This document shows positions 51,711 through 60,326 of a stretch of DNA of 64,000 nucleotides, piece after piece; the first letter of the stretch is position 1; each line of letters opens with the position of its first letter. The translations under genes were made by a program, and so were the position numbers. The notes beneath the pieces are model-generated. The model was given only the letters and a program-made list of their open reading frames with translations. It ran no database searches and was not told the DNA's origin. The stretch lies in assembly GCF_000758305.1 (NCBI RefSeq), contig NZ_CP009458.1, positions 310,001-374,000 on the forward strand, read 5' to 3'. The stretch is from Cedecea neteri (GTDB lineage Bacteria; Pseudomonadota; Gammaproteobacteria; Enterobacterales; Enterobacteriaceae).

Positions 51711-52697
51711 ATGGCTTTTAATCCGTTTCCTCCTCGCCAGCCTAGTGCCGCCGCCCGTCTCCCGCTGACGTTAATGACGCTTGATGACTGGGCTCTCGTG
51801 ACTGCCGTTGGTGCAGACTCTGAGAAATATCTTCAAGGTCAGGTGACTGCCGACGTCGCTAAACTTGGCGCGGGCCAGCATCTGCTCTGCGCCCATTGCG
51901 ATGCCAAAGGGAAGATTTGGAGCAACCTGCGCCTGTTCCATCGTGGTGAAGGCTTTGCGTTTATTGAGCGCCGTAACCTGCGTGACGCTCAACTCACGGA
52001 ACTGAAGAAATATTCCGTTTTCTCTAAAGTCACCTTTAATGCGGATGATGCCAGTGTCCTGTTAGGGCTAGCAGGGTTCCAGGCGCGTGCTGCGCTTGCA
52101 GCCGTTTTCGATACGCTGCCGGATGAAGAGACTCAGGTTGTTCAGCACGGCGCAACGACACTGTTGTGGCTGAACCTGCCGGCGGAACGCTTCCTGATTG
52201 TCACTGACGAAGAAACGGCTCAGACGTTAACCGAAAAACTCAGTGAAGAAGCCCAGCGTAATGATAGCCAGCAGTGGCTGGCGCTGGATATCGAAGGTGG
52301 ATTGCCGGTCATTGATAGCGTAAACAGCGCGCAGTTCATTCCACAGGCAACGAACCTTCAGGCGCTGGGCGGTATCAGCTTTAAAAAAGGCTGCTACACT
52401 GGCCAGGAAATGGTTGCCCGAGCCAAGTTCCGCGGGGCAAATAAACGCGCACTCTGGCTGCTGGCCGGGAGCGCAAGCCGTGTGCCTGAAGCAGGCGAAG
52501 ATCTTGAATTGCAGATGGGTGAAAACTGGCGTCGTACCGGCACCGTGCTGGCCGCTTCGCGATTAGAAGATGGCCGTCTTGTTGTACAAGCTGTGATGAA
52601 CAACGATCTTGAGCCGGACAGTGTTTTACGTGTACGTGACGATGCAAACAGCAAGCTCGCACTTGAGCCACTTCCCTATTCTCTGGAAGAAAATTAA
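51711..52697 (+). CDS. ygfZ: tRNA-modifying / Fe-S cluster protein YgfZ
   Basis: A 328-aa folate-binding protein of the GcvT-like fold. It carries the diagnostic KGCYTGQE motif in SFKKGCYTGQEMVARAKFRG (residues about 223-242). In E. coli it assists radical-SAM Fe-S enzymes such as MiaB and is needed for resistance to plumbagin. Divergent from sdhE, ending at a strong terminator. Confidence 0.96.
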   Translation: MAFNPFPPRQPSAAARLPLTLMTLDDWALVTAVGADSEKYLQGQVTADVAKLGAGQHLLCAHCDAKGKIWSNLRLFHRGEGFAFIERRNLRDAQLTELKKYSVFSKVTFNADDASVLLGLAGFQARAALAAVFDTLPDEETQVVQHGATTLLWLNLPAERFLIVTDEETAQTLTEKLSEEAQRNDSQQWLALDIEGGLPVIDSVNSAQFIPQATNLQALGGISFKKGCYTGQEMVARAKFRGANKRALWLLAGSASRVPEAGEDLELQMGENWRRTGTVLAASRLEDGRLVVQAVMNNDLEPDSVLRVRDDANSKLALEPLPYSLEEN

Positions 52698-52705
52698 TCG
52701 AACGC

Positions 52706-52727
52706 TGAGCCCCGAAACCGGGGCTCA
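52706..52727. terminator. Bidirectional terminator between ygfZ and trhA
   Basis: TGAGCCCCG (52706-52714) pairs with CGGGGCTCA (52719-52727), followed by ATATTTTGATT on the plus side. Convergent ygfZ and trhA share it. Confidence 0.85.
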
Positions 52728-52755
52728 ATATTTTGATTCTGGCGAGCCAGGCGCG

Positions 52756-53409
52756 TTAACGAATATAGAGATAAATCGCGAGGAAATGGCAGACGCTGCC
52801 GCCCAGCACAAATCCATGCCAGATGGCATGATTGTACGGAATACGTTTGCAGACGTAGAAAATCACCCCGAGTGAATAAACGATACCGCCAATCGCCAGC
52901 AGCGTAACGCTGCCCGGTGCCAGTTTGACGACCATTTGGTAGATGACGACCAGCGACAGCCAGCCCATCAGCAGATAGGTCACCAGCGACAGCACCTTAA
53001 ACCGGTGGGCAATGGTGAGCTTAAACAGGATCCCCGCCAGCGCCAGGCTCCAGATAACAATCATCAGCCCTTTTGACAGCGGCGAGTTGAGCCCCACCAG
53101 CAAAAAAGGGGTATACGTGCCGGCAATCAGCAGATAAATGGCGCAATGGTCGAACTTTTTAAGCCACCGCTTGGCCCGCTCGTGCGGAATGGCGTGGTAA
53201 AGCGTTGAGGCGAGAAACAGCAGGATCATGCTGCCGCCGTACAGGCTGTAACTGGTGATTGCCGTTGCGCTGGCATTGGCATCGACCGCCTGCACCAGCA
53301 ACAGCACCAGGCCAACAATACCGAACACCAACCCAATGCCGTGGCTGATGCTGTTGGCTACTTCCTCAGCCAGAGAATATCCATGCGCGACAAGTGGTTT
53401 CCGAGCCAT
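52756..53409 (-). CDS. trhA: Hemolysin III / PAQR-family membrane protein TrhA (YqfA)
   Basis: A 217-aa protein with seven hydrophobic helices, nearly identical to E. coli YqfA. It has the PAQR metal motifs SLAEEVANSISHGIG at the N-terminus, STLYHAIPH, and the C-terminal HAIWHGFVLGGSVCHF, whose His residues bind zinc. YqfA is reported to influence membrane energetics and fluidity; the enzymatic activity is unsettled. Convergent with ygfZ. Confidence 0.95.
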   Translation of the reverse strand: MARKPLVAHGYSLAEEVANSISHGIGLVFGIVGLVLLLVQAVDANASATAITSYSLYGGSMILLFLASTLYHAIPHERAKRWLKKFDHCAIYLLIAGTYTPFLLVGLNSPLSKGLMIVIWSLALAGILFKLTIAHRFKVLSLVTYLLMGWLSLVVIYQMVVKLAPGSVTLLAIGGIVYSLGVIFYVCKRIPYNHAIWHGFVLGGSVCHFLAIYLYIR

Positions 53410-53583
53410 CTGGCTCCTCCCGAGATAAAGAAGAATAACGCAGCGATACTAGCCTAACTGAGAATGATTCCAGTGAACACATGTAAGCTAAAATAAATAT
53501 GTGAACGCCTGTGACGACGCACTTCGTCAGTGTGGAGAATTTCTTTTACAATCAAACGACAACAAATAACGAAGGAAAACACG

Positions 53584-54177
53584 ATGCAACAGGCATTTGG
53601 CGAAATGAGCGCGGTCATCCATTTTCTGATGGAGATTGATAAGCTAAAACTGGTTCAACGCCGCACCAAAATCATTGGCCATGAACGGCATGAAAACTCT
53701 GCCGAGCACAGCTGGCACTTCGCCGTGGCGGCAATGAGCCTGGCCCCCTGGGCCGAAAAAGAAGTCGATATACAGCGCGTGATCCAAATGGCACTGCTGC
53801 ACGACATCGTGGAAATCGATGTGGGCGATGTACTGGTTTATGACATTGCGGCTCGAGAAGCCATCGCCGAAAAAGAAGCGGCAGCAGCACAACGTCTGTT
53901 TGGTTTATTACCCGCACCGCAGGGGCCACAATTTCTGGCTTTGTGGCAAGAATATGAGGCAGGTACCACACCCGACGCCCGCTTTGCCGGGGCGCTGGAT
54001 CGTATTTTGCCTATTCTGCTTAACCTGCATAACGAAGGGCAGAGCTGGCGAGAGAATAATATTTCCCTGCAGCAGGTATTAACCCGCAATGCACAGGTGG
54101 GAGAAAGCTGGCCGGAATTATGGCAACATGTCGAGCGTCAATTATATCAGGCGCACGAGAAAGGCTGGCTACGGTAG
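53584..54177 (+). CDS. HD-domain phosphohydrolase (YfbR/HDDC2-like)
   Basis: A 197-aa protein from ATG 53584 (GAAGGA about 8 bp upstream). Metal ligands of the HD fold are visible: His33 in IGHERHENSAEHSWHF, His73-Asp74 in ALLHDIVEIDVGD, and a later Asp in FAGALDRILPIL. That matches the small HD_3 proteins typified by the 5'-deoxynucleotidase YfbR and HDDC2, which remove phosphate from nucleoside monophosphates. The exact substrate is not known. It is followed after 42 bp by the rpiR-type gene, with no evident link in function. Confidence 0.85.
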   Translation: MQQAFGEMSAVIHFLMEIDKLKLVQRRTKIIGHERHENSAEHSWHFAVAAMSLAPWAEKEVDIQRVIQMALLHDIVEIDVGDVLVYDIAAREAIAEKEAAAAQRLFGLLPAPQGPQFLALWQEYEAGTTPDARFAGALDRILPILLNLHNEGQSWRENNISLQQVLTRNAQVGESWPELWQHVERQLYQAHEKGWLR

Positions 54178-54219
54178 TCTTAGCCACCAATAAGTGTCGT
54201 ACTAGCAGGAAGAAAAAGT

Positions 54220-54948
54220 ATGTTTACCCATGCGGCAATCGCCACCCTGAACGGCCTCGAAATGATGGTGTACAACTTTGTCATTAAAAACAAAGACAAA
54301 GTCATGTATATGACCATCCGTGAGCTGGCGGATGCCGCAGGTGTCTCTACCACTACCGTGCTGCGTTTTTGCCGCAAGCTCAACTGTGAGGGGTATTCCG
54401 AGTTTCGCGTCCGCTTTAAATTATATCTGGAGCAAACAGAAACTCAGCCCGCTAATTTCGGCAGCAGCGAAATCATCAGCTTTTTTAAAAGTACAAACAA
54501 TGAAGAGTTCGATAATTTAATCGACCACGCTGTAGATATTATTTGCTCCTCCGAGCGTATTATTTTTGTTGGGGCTGGAACGTCTGGTGCTTTAGCTAAA
54601 TATGGTGCGCGCTTTTTCTCTAACGTGGGTAAATTTAGCAATCATATTGATGACCCTTATTTCCCAGTCACCAATGATATGGCACGTAACGCGCTGGCAA
54701 TTGTACTTTCCGTATCTGGCGAAACCGAAGAAATCCTGCGCTTTGCCAGCCAGTTCAGCCTGCACCACTGTAAAGTGATGTCCATCACCAGCCATGAAAA
54801 CTCATCTCTGGCGAAATTAGCTGACTTTAATATTTCCTGGCATATTCCACCGGTGCGTATCGCTGGTGTGTATGACATCACTACACAAATCCCCGTTATT
54901 TATATTCTTGAAACCATTGGCCGCCGTCTGGCAAAAAGAATGCTATAA
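54220..54948 (+). CDS. RpiR/MurR-family regulator with SIS domain
   Basis: A 242-aa protein. The N-terminal RpiR helix-turn-helix (MTIRELADAAGVSTTTVLRFCRKLNCEGYSEFR, about 30-66) is followed by a SIS sugar-phosphate-binding domain (about 95-225; FVGAGTSGALAKYGARFF and VLSVSGETEEIL). Such proteins repress or activate sugar genes in response to a sugar phosphate. The adjacent bglA encodes a 6-phospho-beta-glucosidase, and two inverted repeats lie between the two genes, so a phospho-beta-glucoside-type signal is likely (inference). Confidence 0.88.
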   Translation: MFTHAAIATLNGLEMMVYNFVIKNKDKVMYMTIRELADAAGVSTTTVLRFCRKLNCEGYSEFRVRFKLYLEQTETQPANFGSSEIISFFKSTNNEEFDNLIDHAVDIICSSERIIFVGAGTSGALAKYGARFFSNVGKFSNHIDDPYFPVTNDMARNALAIVLSVSGETEEILRFASQFSLHHCKVMSITSHENSSLAKLADFNISWHIPPVRIAGVYDITTQIPVIYILETIGRRLAKRML

Positions 54949-54966
54949 AAAAACACCTTGTTTTTT

Positions 54967-55005
54967 ATTTGTGACAAATCACAAATCGCGATATTTGTTA
55001 TATCG
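54967..55005. promoter_or_regulatory. Two inverted repeats, candidate RpiR operators before bglA
   Basis: ATTTGTGA-CAAA-TCACAAAT (54967-54986) is a perfect 8-bp inverted repeat. CGATAT-N5-ATATCG (54989-55005) is a second. Both lie 110-150 bp before the bglA start and just after the regulator stop. The first resembles a CRP site but its spacer is 4, not 6, so the neighbouring RpiR protein is the better candidate ligand. Confidence 0.45.
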
Positions 55006-55113
55006 TGACAATCCGTTTTCATTTGTTAGACTCCAAAGCAGAAATAATACTTTCAGCGCGACGATGTGAACCTACGCACATTATTTTCTGCGCTAACAAT
55101 GAGATGAAAGAAT

Positions 55114-56547
55114 ATGAAACAACTTAAGTTACCGAAGGACTTTTTATGGGGCGGCGCGGTTGCCGCTCACCAGGTGGAAGGCGGCTGGAACAAAGACGGT
55201 AAAGGCCCAAGCATTTGTGACGTACTGACGGGCGGAGCCCACGGCGTCCCGCGCGAGATAACCCTGCAGGTAGAACCCGGTAAATACTACCCGAACCACG
55301 AAGCGATTGATTTTCATGGCCGCTACAAAGAAGACATTAAGCTGTTCGCCGAGATGGGCTTCAAGTGCTTCCGCACCTCCATTGCCTGGACCCGCATCTT
55401 CCCTAACGGCGACGAGCAGCAGCCTAACGAAGCTGGCCTTAAGTTCTACGACGATATGTTCGATGAGCTGCTGAAATACAATATCGAGCCGGTCATCACC
55501 CTCTCCCACTTCGAAATGCCGCACCATCTGGTCACCGAATACGGCGGCTGGACCAACCGCAAAGTGGTCGATTTCTTTGTTCGTTTCGCCGAAGTCGTGT
55601 TCGAGCGTTACAAGAGCAAAGTGAAGTACTGGATGACCTTTAACGAAATCAATAACCAGCGTAACTGGCGCGCGCCGCTGTTCGGCTATTGCTGCTCCGG
55701 TGTGGTTTATACCGAGCACGACAACCCGGAAGAGGTGATGTACCAGGTACTGCACCACCAGTTTGTAGCCAGCGCAATGGCGGTGAAGATCGGCCACCGC
55801 ATCAATCCGGAAATGAAAATTGGCTGCATGCTGGCGATGGTGCCGCTTTATGCCTTCTCCTGTAAGCCAGAAGATCAGATGTACGCTCAGGAGTCGATGC
55901 GTGAACGTTACGTGTTTACCGACGTTCAGCTGCGCGGCTATTACCCGTCTTATGTACTGAACGAATGGGAACGCCGCGAGTTCAACATCAAAATGGAAGC
56001 CGGTGACGAACAGATCCTGCGTGAAGGCGTCTGTGATTACCTCGGTTTCAGCTACTACATGACGAACGCCGTTCAGGCCGAAGGCGGCACCGGCGATGCG
56101 CTCTCAGGCTTCCAGGGCAGCGTGCCGAACCCGCACGTTAAAGCCTCCGACTGGGGCTGGCAGATTGACCCGGTTGGCCTGCGCTATGCGTTGTGTGAAC
56201 TGTATGAACGTTACCAGAAACCGCTGTTCATCGTGGAAAACGGCTTTGGCGCCTACGACAAAGTAGAGGCTGACGGCGCCATCAACGATGACTACCGCAT
56301 TGATTACCTGCGTGCTCACGTTGAAGAATTGAAAAAAGCCGTAACTTACGACGGCGTGGATCTGATGGGCTATACGCCGTGGGGCTGCATCGACTGTGTG
56401 TCTTTTACCACCGGCCAGTACAGCAAGCGCTACGGCTTTATCTACGTCAACAAGCACGACGACGGCACCGGCGATATGTCGCGCTCGCGCAAGAAAAGCT
56501 TCAACTGGTACAAAGAAGTGATTGCCAGCAACGGCGAGAATCTCTAA
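55114..56547 (+). CDS. bglA: 6-phospho-beta-glucosidase BglA
   Basis: A 477-aa glycoside hydrolase family 1 enzyme, very close to E. coli BglA (479 aa). The acid/base Glu178 is in TFNEINN and the nucleophile Glu375 in FIVENGFG. It hydrolyses phosphorylated beta-glucosides such as arbutin-, salicin- or cellobiose-6-phosphate in the cytoplasm after PTS uptake. No PTS permease is adjacent. The upstream RpiR-type regulator and paired dyads suggest local induction, which E. coli bglA lacks. Confidence 0.97.
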   Translation: MKQLKLPKDFLWGGAVAAHQVEGGWNKDGKGPSICDVLTGGAHGVPREITLQVEPGKYYPNHEAIDFHGRYKEDIKLFAEMGFKCFRTSIAWTRIFPNGDEQQPNEAGLKFYDDMFDELLKYNIEPVITLSHFEMPHHLVTEYGGWTNRKVVDFFVRFAEVVFERYKSKVKYWMTFNEINNQRNWRAPLFGYCCSGVVYTEHDNPEEVMYQVLHHQFVASAMAVKIGHRINPEMKIGCMLAMVPLYAFSCKPEDQMYAQESMRERYVFTDVQLRGYYPSYVLNEWERREFNIKMEAGDEQILREGVCDYLGFSYYMTNAVQAEGGTGDALSGFQGSVPNPHVKASDWGWQIDPVGLRYALCELYERYQKPLFIVENGFGAYDKVEADGAINDDYRIDYLRAHVEELKKAVTYDGVDLMGYTPWGCIDCVSFTTGQYSKRYGFIYVNKHDDGTGDMSRSRKKSFNWYKEVIASNGENL

Positions 56548-56551
56548 AGCA

Positions 56552-56574
56552 AAAGGCGCCTTCACGGCGCCTTT
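56552..56574. terminator. Bidirectional terminator after bglA
   Basis: AAAGGCGCC (56552-56560) pairs with GGCGCCTTT (56566-56574), loop TTCAC, T-rich tail on the plus strand. It lies 4 bp after bglA and 5 bp from the convergent sensor kinase stop. Confidence 0.88.
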
Positions 56575-56579
56575 CTTAT

Positions 56580-58046
56580 TTAAACGGGTAAGCCAAACCG
56601 GAAGCAGGCCCCGCGTTTTGGCTGGTCCACCAGCGAAATATCGCTGCCGTGCAGTTGCAGCATCTGGCGCACAATCATCAACCCAAGCCCGCCAACCCTG
56701 AGCCGGGATTGATTCACAATCGAAGGTCGCACAAATAGCCCTTCTTTTAGCTCCTGCGGAATGCCTGGCCCGCTGTCACTGACCTGCACCATGACTTTAT
56801 CCAGCTCTTTCCACAGCCGGACTGAAATCACGCCTTTATCCGGCGTATGGCGAATCGCGTTGTCCAACAGATTGGTCAGCACACGCTCGATCATGCTGAC
56901 GTCAGCTTCAATCAGCGGCAATCCAGGCTGGATGTCGGCTAAAAGTTCAAGTTGGCGAGTTTGCGCCGGTAGCTCAAATTTCTGGAACACATCCTGCAGT
57001 AGTTCGCTGATAGAGAAGCTCTCCTTGTGCGGCTTGACCACCCCGTATTCCAGTCTCGCCAGTTCGAACAGCGACTGCGCCAGCGCTCCAACCTTCTGAC
57101 TCTGGGCCAGCGCAATATCCAGATAGCGCTTTTTCTCCGCCTCGCTCAGCGTAGCCGACATGACCGACAGGCTTTCCAGGTAACCATGCAGCGACGTTAG
57201 CGGCGTTCGCAGGTCATGGGAGATATTGGCAATAAATTCACGGCGCAGCTGATCTTGCTGGGTCAGGCTATGCCACTGTTCGGAGATTCTCCCGGCCATA
57301 GCAATAACCCCATGCCTCAGTTGAGCAAGCTCATCCCCGTCTCCACCTGAATTTTGCGGCAGAGCTGCCATGGCTTGCATTTCAGCCATTCCGCCTGATT
57401 CCAGCGCCTTCACATGCTGCGAAAGTTCGCGAAGCGGGCGTGTGATCCAGCGAAACGCCAGGCCGCCCACCACCAACCCCAGCACGCATATAAGGCTGAG
57501 CAGAAACAGGCTTAGCTTTAAAACGGCATCAAACTGAGCACTGTTGGCGAGCTGATTATAAGTTTCGCCCAGCAACACCACGTACAAATAGCCTTCCAGC
57601 TTGCCGTCCCGCATCATCGGCGCCACGCTAAACACCTTCTGCCCGTCCAGGCTGCGCGGGTCATCGCCATAAAGCGGGAATTTGCCGCCGTTCAGCGCGG
57701 CCCGTAGCGGAGCGAGATCGACCTGATGGCGCTTAATATGCCCATCCGGCGCGGCATCACCAATAATATTGCCTTGTTTATCCAGCAGATAAACTTCCAC
57801 GCTGGGGTTAACGGCCATCAGATGATCAAACAGCGTGCGGACCGAGTCTTTGTTCAGCCCGTCCTGCCCGAGCAGCGGGTAGCTCTGGTTGATGTGCTGC
57901 GCCAGGTCACCGGAAAGTTGCTGAATAACGGCCTGGCTGTACTGCGTGCTGGTACGTACTTGCAGCCAGCCCAAAAAGGCACAGGCGGTCAGCAGCAGAA
58001 CGGCAAAAACCAGCGTCAGGCGGCGGGAAAGCGTAAGAATTCGCAT
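56580..58046 (-). CDS. Two-component sensor histidine kinase
   Basis: A 488-aa kinase from ATG 58046. Two membrane helices (residues about 10-30 and 175-200) enclose a periplasmic sensor of about 145 residues, followed by HAMP, a DHp domain with phospho-acceptor His277 (ANISHDLRTPLTSLHGYL), and an ATPase with N box (LLDNAIRHTPD), DSGPGIP and GGLGLMIV. It starts 4 bp after its response regulator. The pair is divergent from the cytochrome b/YedY-like/MXKDX genes, so sensing of periplasmic oxidants such as hypochlorite, like E. coli HprSR (YedVW) beside msrPQ, is the best guess (inference). Confidence 0.92.
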   Translation of the reverse strand: MRILTLSRRLTLVFAVLLLTACAFLGWLQVRTSTQYSQAVIQQLSGDLAQHINQSYPLLGQDGLNKDSVRTLFDHLMAVNPSVEVYLLDKQGNIIGDAAPDGHIKRHQVDLAPLRAALNGGKFPLYGDDPRSLDGQKVFSVAPMMRDGKLEGYLYVVLLGETYNQLANSAQFDAVLKLSLFLLSLICVLGLVVGGLAFRWITRPLRELSQHVKALESGGMAEMQAMAALPQNSGGDGDELAQLRHGVIAMAGRISEQWHSLTQQDQLRREFIANISHDLRTPLTSLHGYLESLSVMSATLSEAEKKRYLDIALAQSQKVGALAQSLFELARLEYGVVKPHKESFSISELLQDVFQKFELPAQTRQLELLADIQPGLPLIEADVSMIERVLTNLLDNAIRHTPDKGVISVRLWKELDKVMVQVSDSGPGIPQELKEGLFVRPSIVNQSRLRVGGLGLMIVRQMLQLHGSDISLVDQPKRGACFRFGLPV

Positions 58047-58050
58047 AGGG

Positions 58051-58764
58051 TTACTCACGTATCTGGGCGGTAAACTTGTAGCCTTTACCCCACACGGTGC
58101 GGATAAAATTCGGCTCCGCCGGGTTATCTTCAATCTTGATGCGCAACCGGTTGATGTGGGTGTTTACGGTGTGCTCATAGCCTTCGTGCTGGTAGCCCCA
58201 AACCTGGTTGAGCAGGTGCAGACGCGAAAACACTTTGTCCGGGTTGCGGGCAAAGAAGTAGAGCAAATCAAACTCTCGCGGGGTGAGCTCCACGGGCATC
58301 TGATTCAGCCGAACATCTCGGGCCAGCGGATCAATTGTCAGCGGGCCAAACGTCAGCGTGCCTGCGTCTATCTTGAGGTTTTGGCTCATGGCCTCCTGAC
58401 GGCGGAACAGTGCCTTCACGCGGGCGACCAGTTCGAGCATCGAAAAAGGTTTTGCCAGGTAGTCGTCCGCGCCCAGCTCAAGCCCCAGCACGCGGTGCGT
58501 TTCGCTGGAGCGAGCGCTGATCATAATAATCGGCGTGTAGCGCGTCATGCTTCTGGCAAAGCGGCAAATCTCCAGGCCATCGACACCGGGCAGCATCAGA
58601 TCGAGAATCAGCGCATCCCAGCCACCCTGCCTGAGCTTTTCCAGGCCGACATTGCCGTCGGCGGCATGCACAATCTCAAAGCCTTCTTCCCGCAAATGCA
58701 GTTGCAAAAGCTCGGCGATATTTTCGTCGTCTTCTACGATCAGTATTTTTTTTGCCTGATTCAC
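58051..58764 (-). CDS. OmpR-family response regulator
   Basis: A 237-aa regulator started at GTG 58764 (GGGGA 7 bp upstream); an ATG at 58806 would add an unlikely 14 residues. Receiver domain with acidic pocket (VEDDE), phospho-acceptor Asp55 (LILDLMLPG) and KPF lysine; the C-terminal winged helix ends VNTHINRLRIKIEDNPAEPNFIRTVWGKGYKF. It is the cognate partner of the kinase downstream and probably acts on the 145-bp divergent gap before the cytochrome b gene. Confidence 0.94.
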   Translation of the reverse strand: MNQAKKILIVEDDENIAELLQLHLREEGFEIVHAADGNVGLEKLRQGGWDALILDLMLPGVDGLEICRFARSMTRYTPIIMISARSSETHRVLGLELGADDYLAKPFSMLELVARVKALFRRQEAMSQNLKIDAGTLTFGPLTIDPLARDVRLNQMPVELTPREFDLLYFFARNPDKVFSRLHLLNQVWGYQHEGYEHTVNTHINRLRIKIEDNPAEPNFIRTVWGKGYKFTAQIRE

Positions 58765-58908
58765 TTTGTCTGTCCCCACACGCTGGCATAGCCAAAGTTT
58801 ACACAACTCGCGTCGGTTAAGTTGTCACATTTAATTTAACTTTGCGTGAGGCAATGGGGAACAAATCTGGCCAATACTCGCTGCATCAAATCACGAGGAA
58901 GCCGGACG

Positions 58909-59520
58909 ATGGAAAGCTCAACGCTGCATACCGCCCCAACGCTCATTCACCCGCTATGGCTGAGGCTCTGCCACTGGCTGAATGCGCTGGCGATCCTGAT
59001 TATGGTCACCAGCGGCTGGCGCATTTATAACGCCTCTCCGCTGTTTCATTTCCAGTTTGCCAACGAATTGACGCTCGGTGGCTGGCTGGGCGGCGCGCTG
59101 CAGTGGCACTTTGCCGGGATGTGGCTGTTTGCGGTCAACGGCGTGATTTACCTGCTGTGCAATCTCTTCAGCGGCCGCTTTAAGCAGAAATACTGGCCCT
59201 TATCGCCTCGTGAGTTCTTCCAGGATGCCTTCGCGGCGCTGCGGGGGAAATTAGCCCACGCCGACCTGAGCCATTACAACATGGTGCAAAAGGCGGCCTA
59301 TCTGTTTGTTATCGTCGACAGCCTGCTGCTGGTTATTTCCGGCCTCGTCGTGTGGAAATCCGTGCAGTTTGCTCTGCTACGAGAGTTGCTTGGCGGCTAC
59401 GACACGGTGAGGTTTATCCACTTTTATGCCATGTCCGCACTGGTCGGCTTCGTGGTGATTCATCTGCTGATGGTGGCGCTGGTGCCCCGCACGCTGCTCG
59501 CCATGCTCCGTGGCCGCTAA
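58909..59520 (+). CDS. Cytochrome b (YedZ1-like membrane electron donor)
   Basis: A 203-aa membrane protein from ATG 58909 (GAGGA 9 bp upstream). Four helices with haem-ligand-type histidines in LWLRLCHWLNALAI, ALQWHFAGMWLF and RFIHFYAMSALVGFVVIHLLM, matching diheme b-type cytochromes of the b561/hydrogenase cytochrome family. The next gene, 9 bp on, encodes a YedY-like molybdoenzyme. By analogy with YedZ1-YedY1 and MsrQ-MsrP it should pass electrons from the inner membrane to that enzyme. Confidence 0.88.
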   Translation: MESSTLHTAPTLIHPLWLRLCHWLNALAILIMVTSGWRIYNASPLFHFQFANELTLGGWLGGALQWHFAGMWLFAVNGVIYLLCNLFSGRFKQKYWPLSPREFFQDAFAALRGKLAHADLSHYNMVQKAAYLFVIVDSLLLVISGLVVWKSVQFALLRELLGGYDTVRFIHFYAMSALVGFVVIHLLMVALVPRTLLAMLRGR

Positions 59521-59529
59521 GGAAGAAAC

Positions 59530-60291
59530 ATGAGCGATAAAAACGAAATCATTAAAGAAGCAACGCAGCTGATTAATAAGCAGCTCACGCAGGAAGGCCG
59601 CCGTCGTTTTTTAAAGCAGGGCTTAACGCTCGGCGGTATCGCGATGCTCACCGGCTGCGATATCAGCGATAACGCCACGGTTGAAAGTTCGCTCAGCAAG
59701 ATTTCGAGTTTTAACGACCGCATCCAGGCCTGGCTGTTTAACGGCAGCCAGCTGGCACCGGTTTACCCGGAAAGCATGATCGACGCTAACTTCCCGTTTA
59801 ACGCCTTTTACGGCGAGGACGAAGCGCCGGACATCAACGGCGACAGCTACCGCCTGGAGCTTGCCGGGCTGATTACCGACAAGCGCCCGTGGACGCTGGC
59901 ACAACTTCACCAGATGGCGCAGGTCAGCCAGGTGACTCGCCATATCTGCGTCGAAGGCTGGAGCGCTATCGGCAAATGGGGCGGCGTCCCTTTTGCCCTG
60001 TTCCTGAAAGGGATTGGTGCCGACCTGCGAGCCAAATACGTCAGCTTTAAATGCGCGGATGACTACTACACCAGCATCGATATGGCCACCGCGCTGCATC
60101 CGCAAACGCTGATTGCTTTAACCTGGGATGGCAAAGTCCTGCCGCGTAAATATGGCTACCCGATGAAACTGCGTATCCCGACCAAACTCGGCTACAAGAA
60201 CCCGAAGCATATTCAGGTCATTGAAGTCACCAATCGCTACCCCGGCGGCTACTGGGAAGACCAGGGCTATAACTGGTTCGGTGGTAGTTAA
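59530..60291 (+). CDS. Tat-exported YedY-like molybdopterin oxidoreductase (probable methionine sulfoxide reductase)
   Basis: A 253-aa sulfite-oxidase-fold protein. The N-terminus has a twin-arginine signal (RRRFLKQGLTLGG, residues 24-36) running into LTGC-D, a lipobox with Cys43 and Asp at +2. Cys140 in RHICVEGWSAIGKWGG is the molybdenum ligand. The YedY1 relatives reduce oxidised methionine in the periplasm. An Asp after the lipid-modified Cys would keep a lipoprotein at the inner membrane next to the cytochrome (inference). It lies between the cytochrome b and MXKDX-peptide genes, the yedZ1-yedY1-mrpX order type. Confidence 0.88.
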   Translation: MSDKNEIIKEATQLINKQLTQEGRRRFLKQGLTLGGIAMLTGCDISDNATVESSLSKISSFNDRIQAWLFNGSQLAPVYPESMIDANFPFNAFYGEDEAPDINGDSYRLELAGLITDKRPWTLAQLHQMAQVSQVTRHICVEGWSAIGKWGGVPFALFLKGIGADLRAKYVSFKCADDYYTSIDMATALHPQTLIALTWDGKVLPRKYGYPMKLRIPTKLGYKNPKHIQVIEVTNRYPGGYWEDQGYNWFGGS

Positions 60292-60326
60292 TTCTCTGTC
60301 TCACAGATAAATCAAGGAAATACATC

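Noticed and set aside
54967..54986. CRP site upstream of bglA
   Set aside because: Half-sites TGTGA and TCACA are separated by 4 bp; CRP needs 6.
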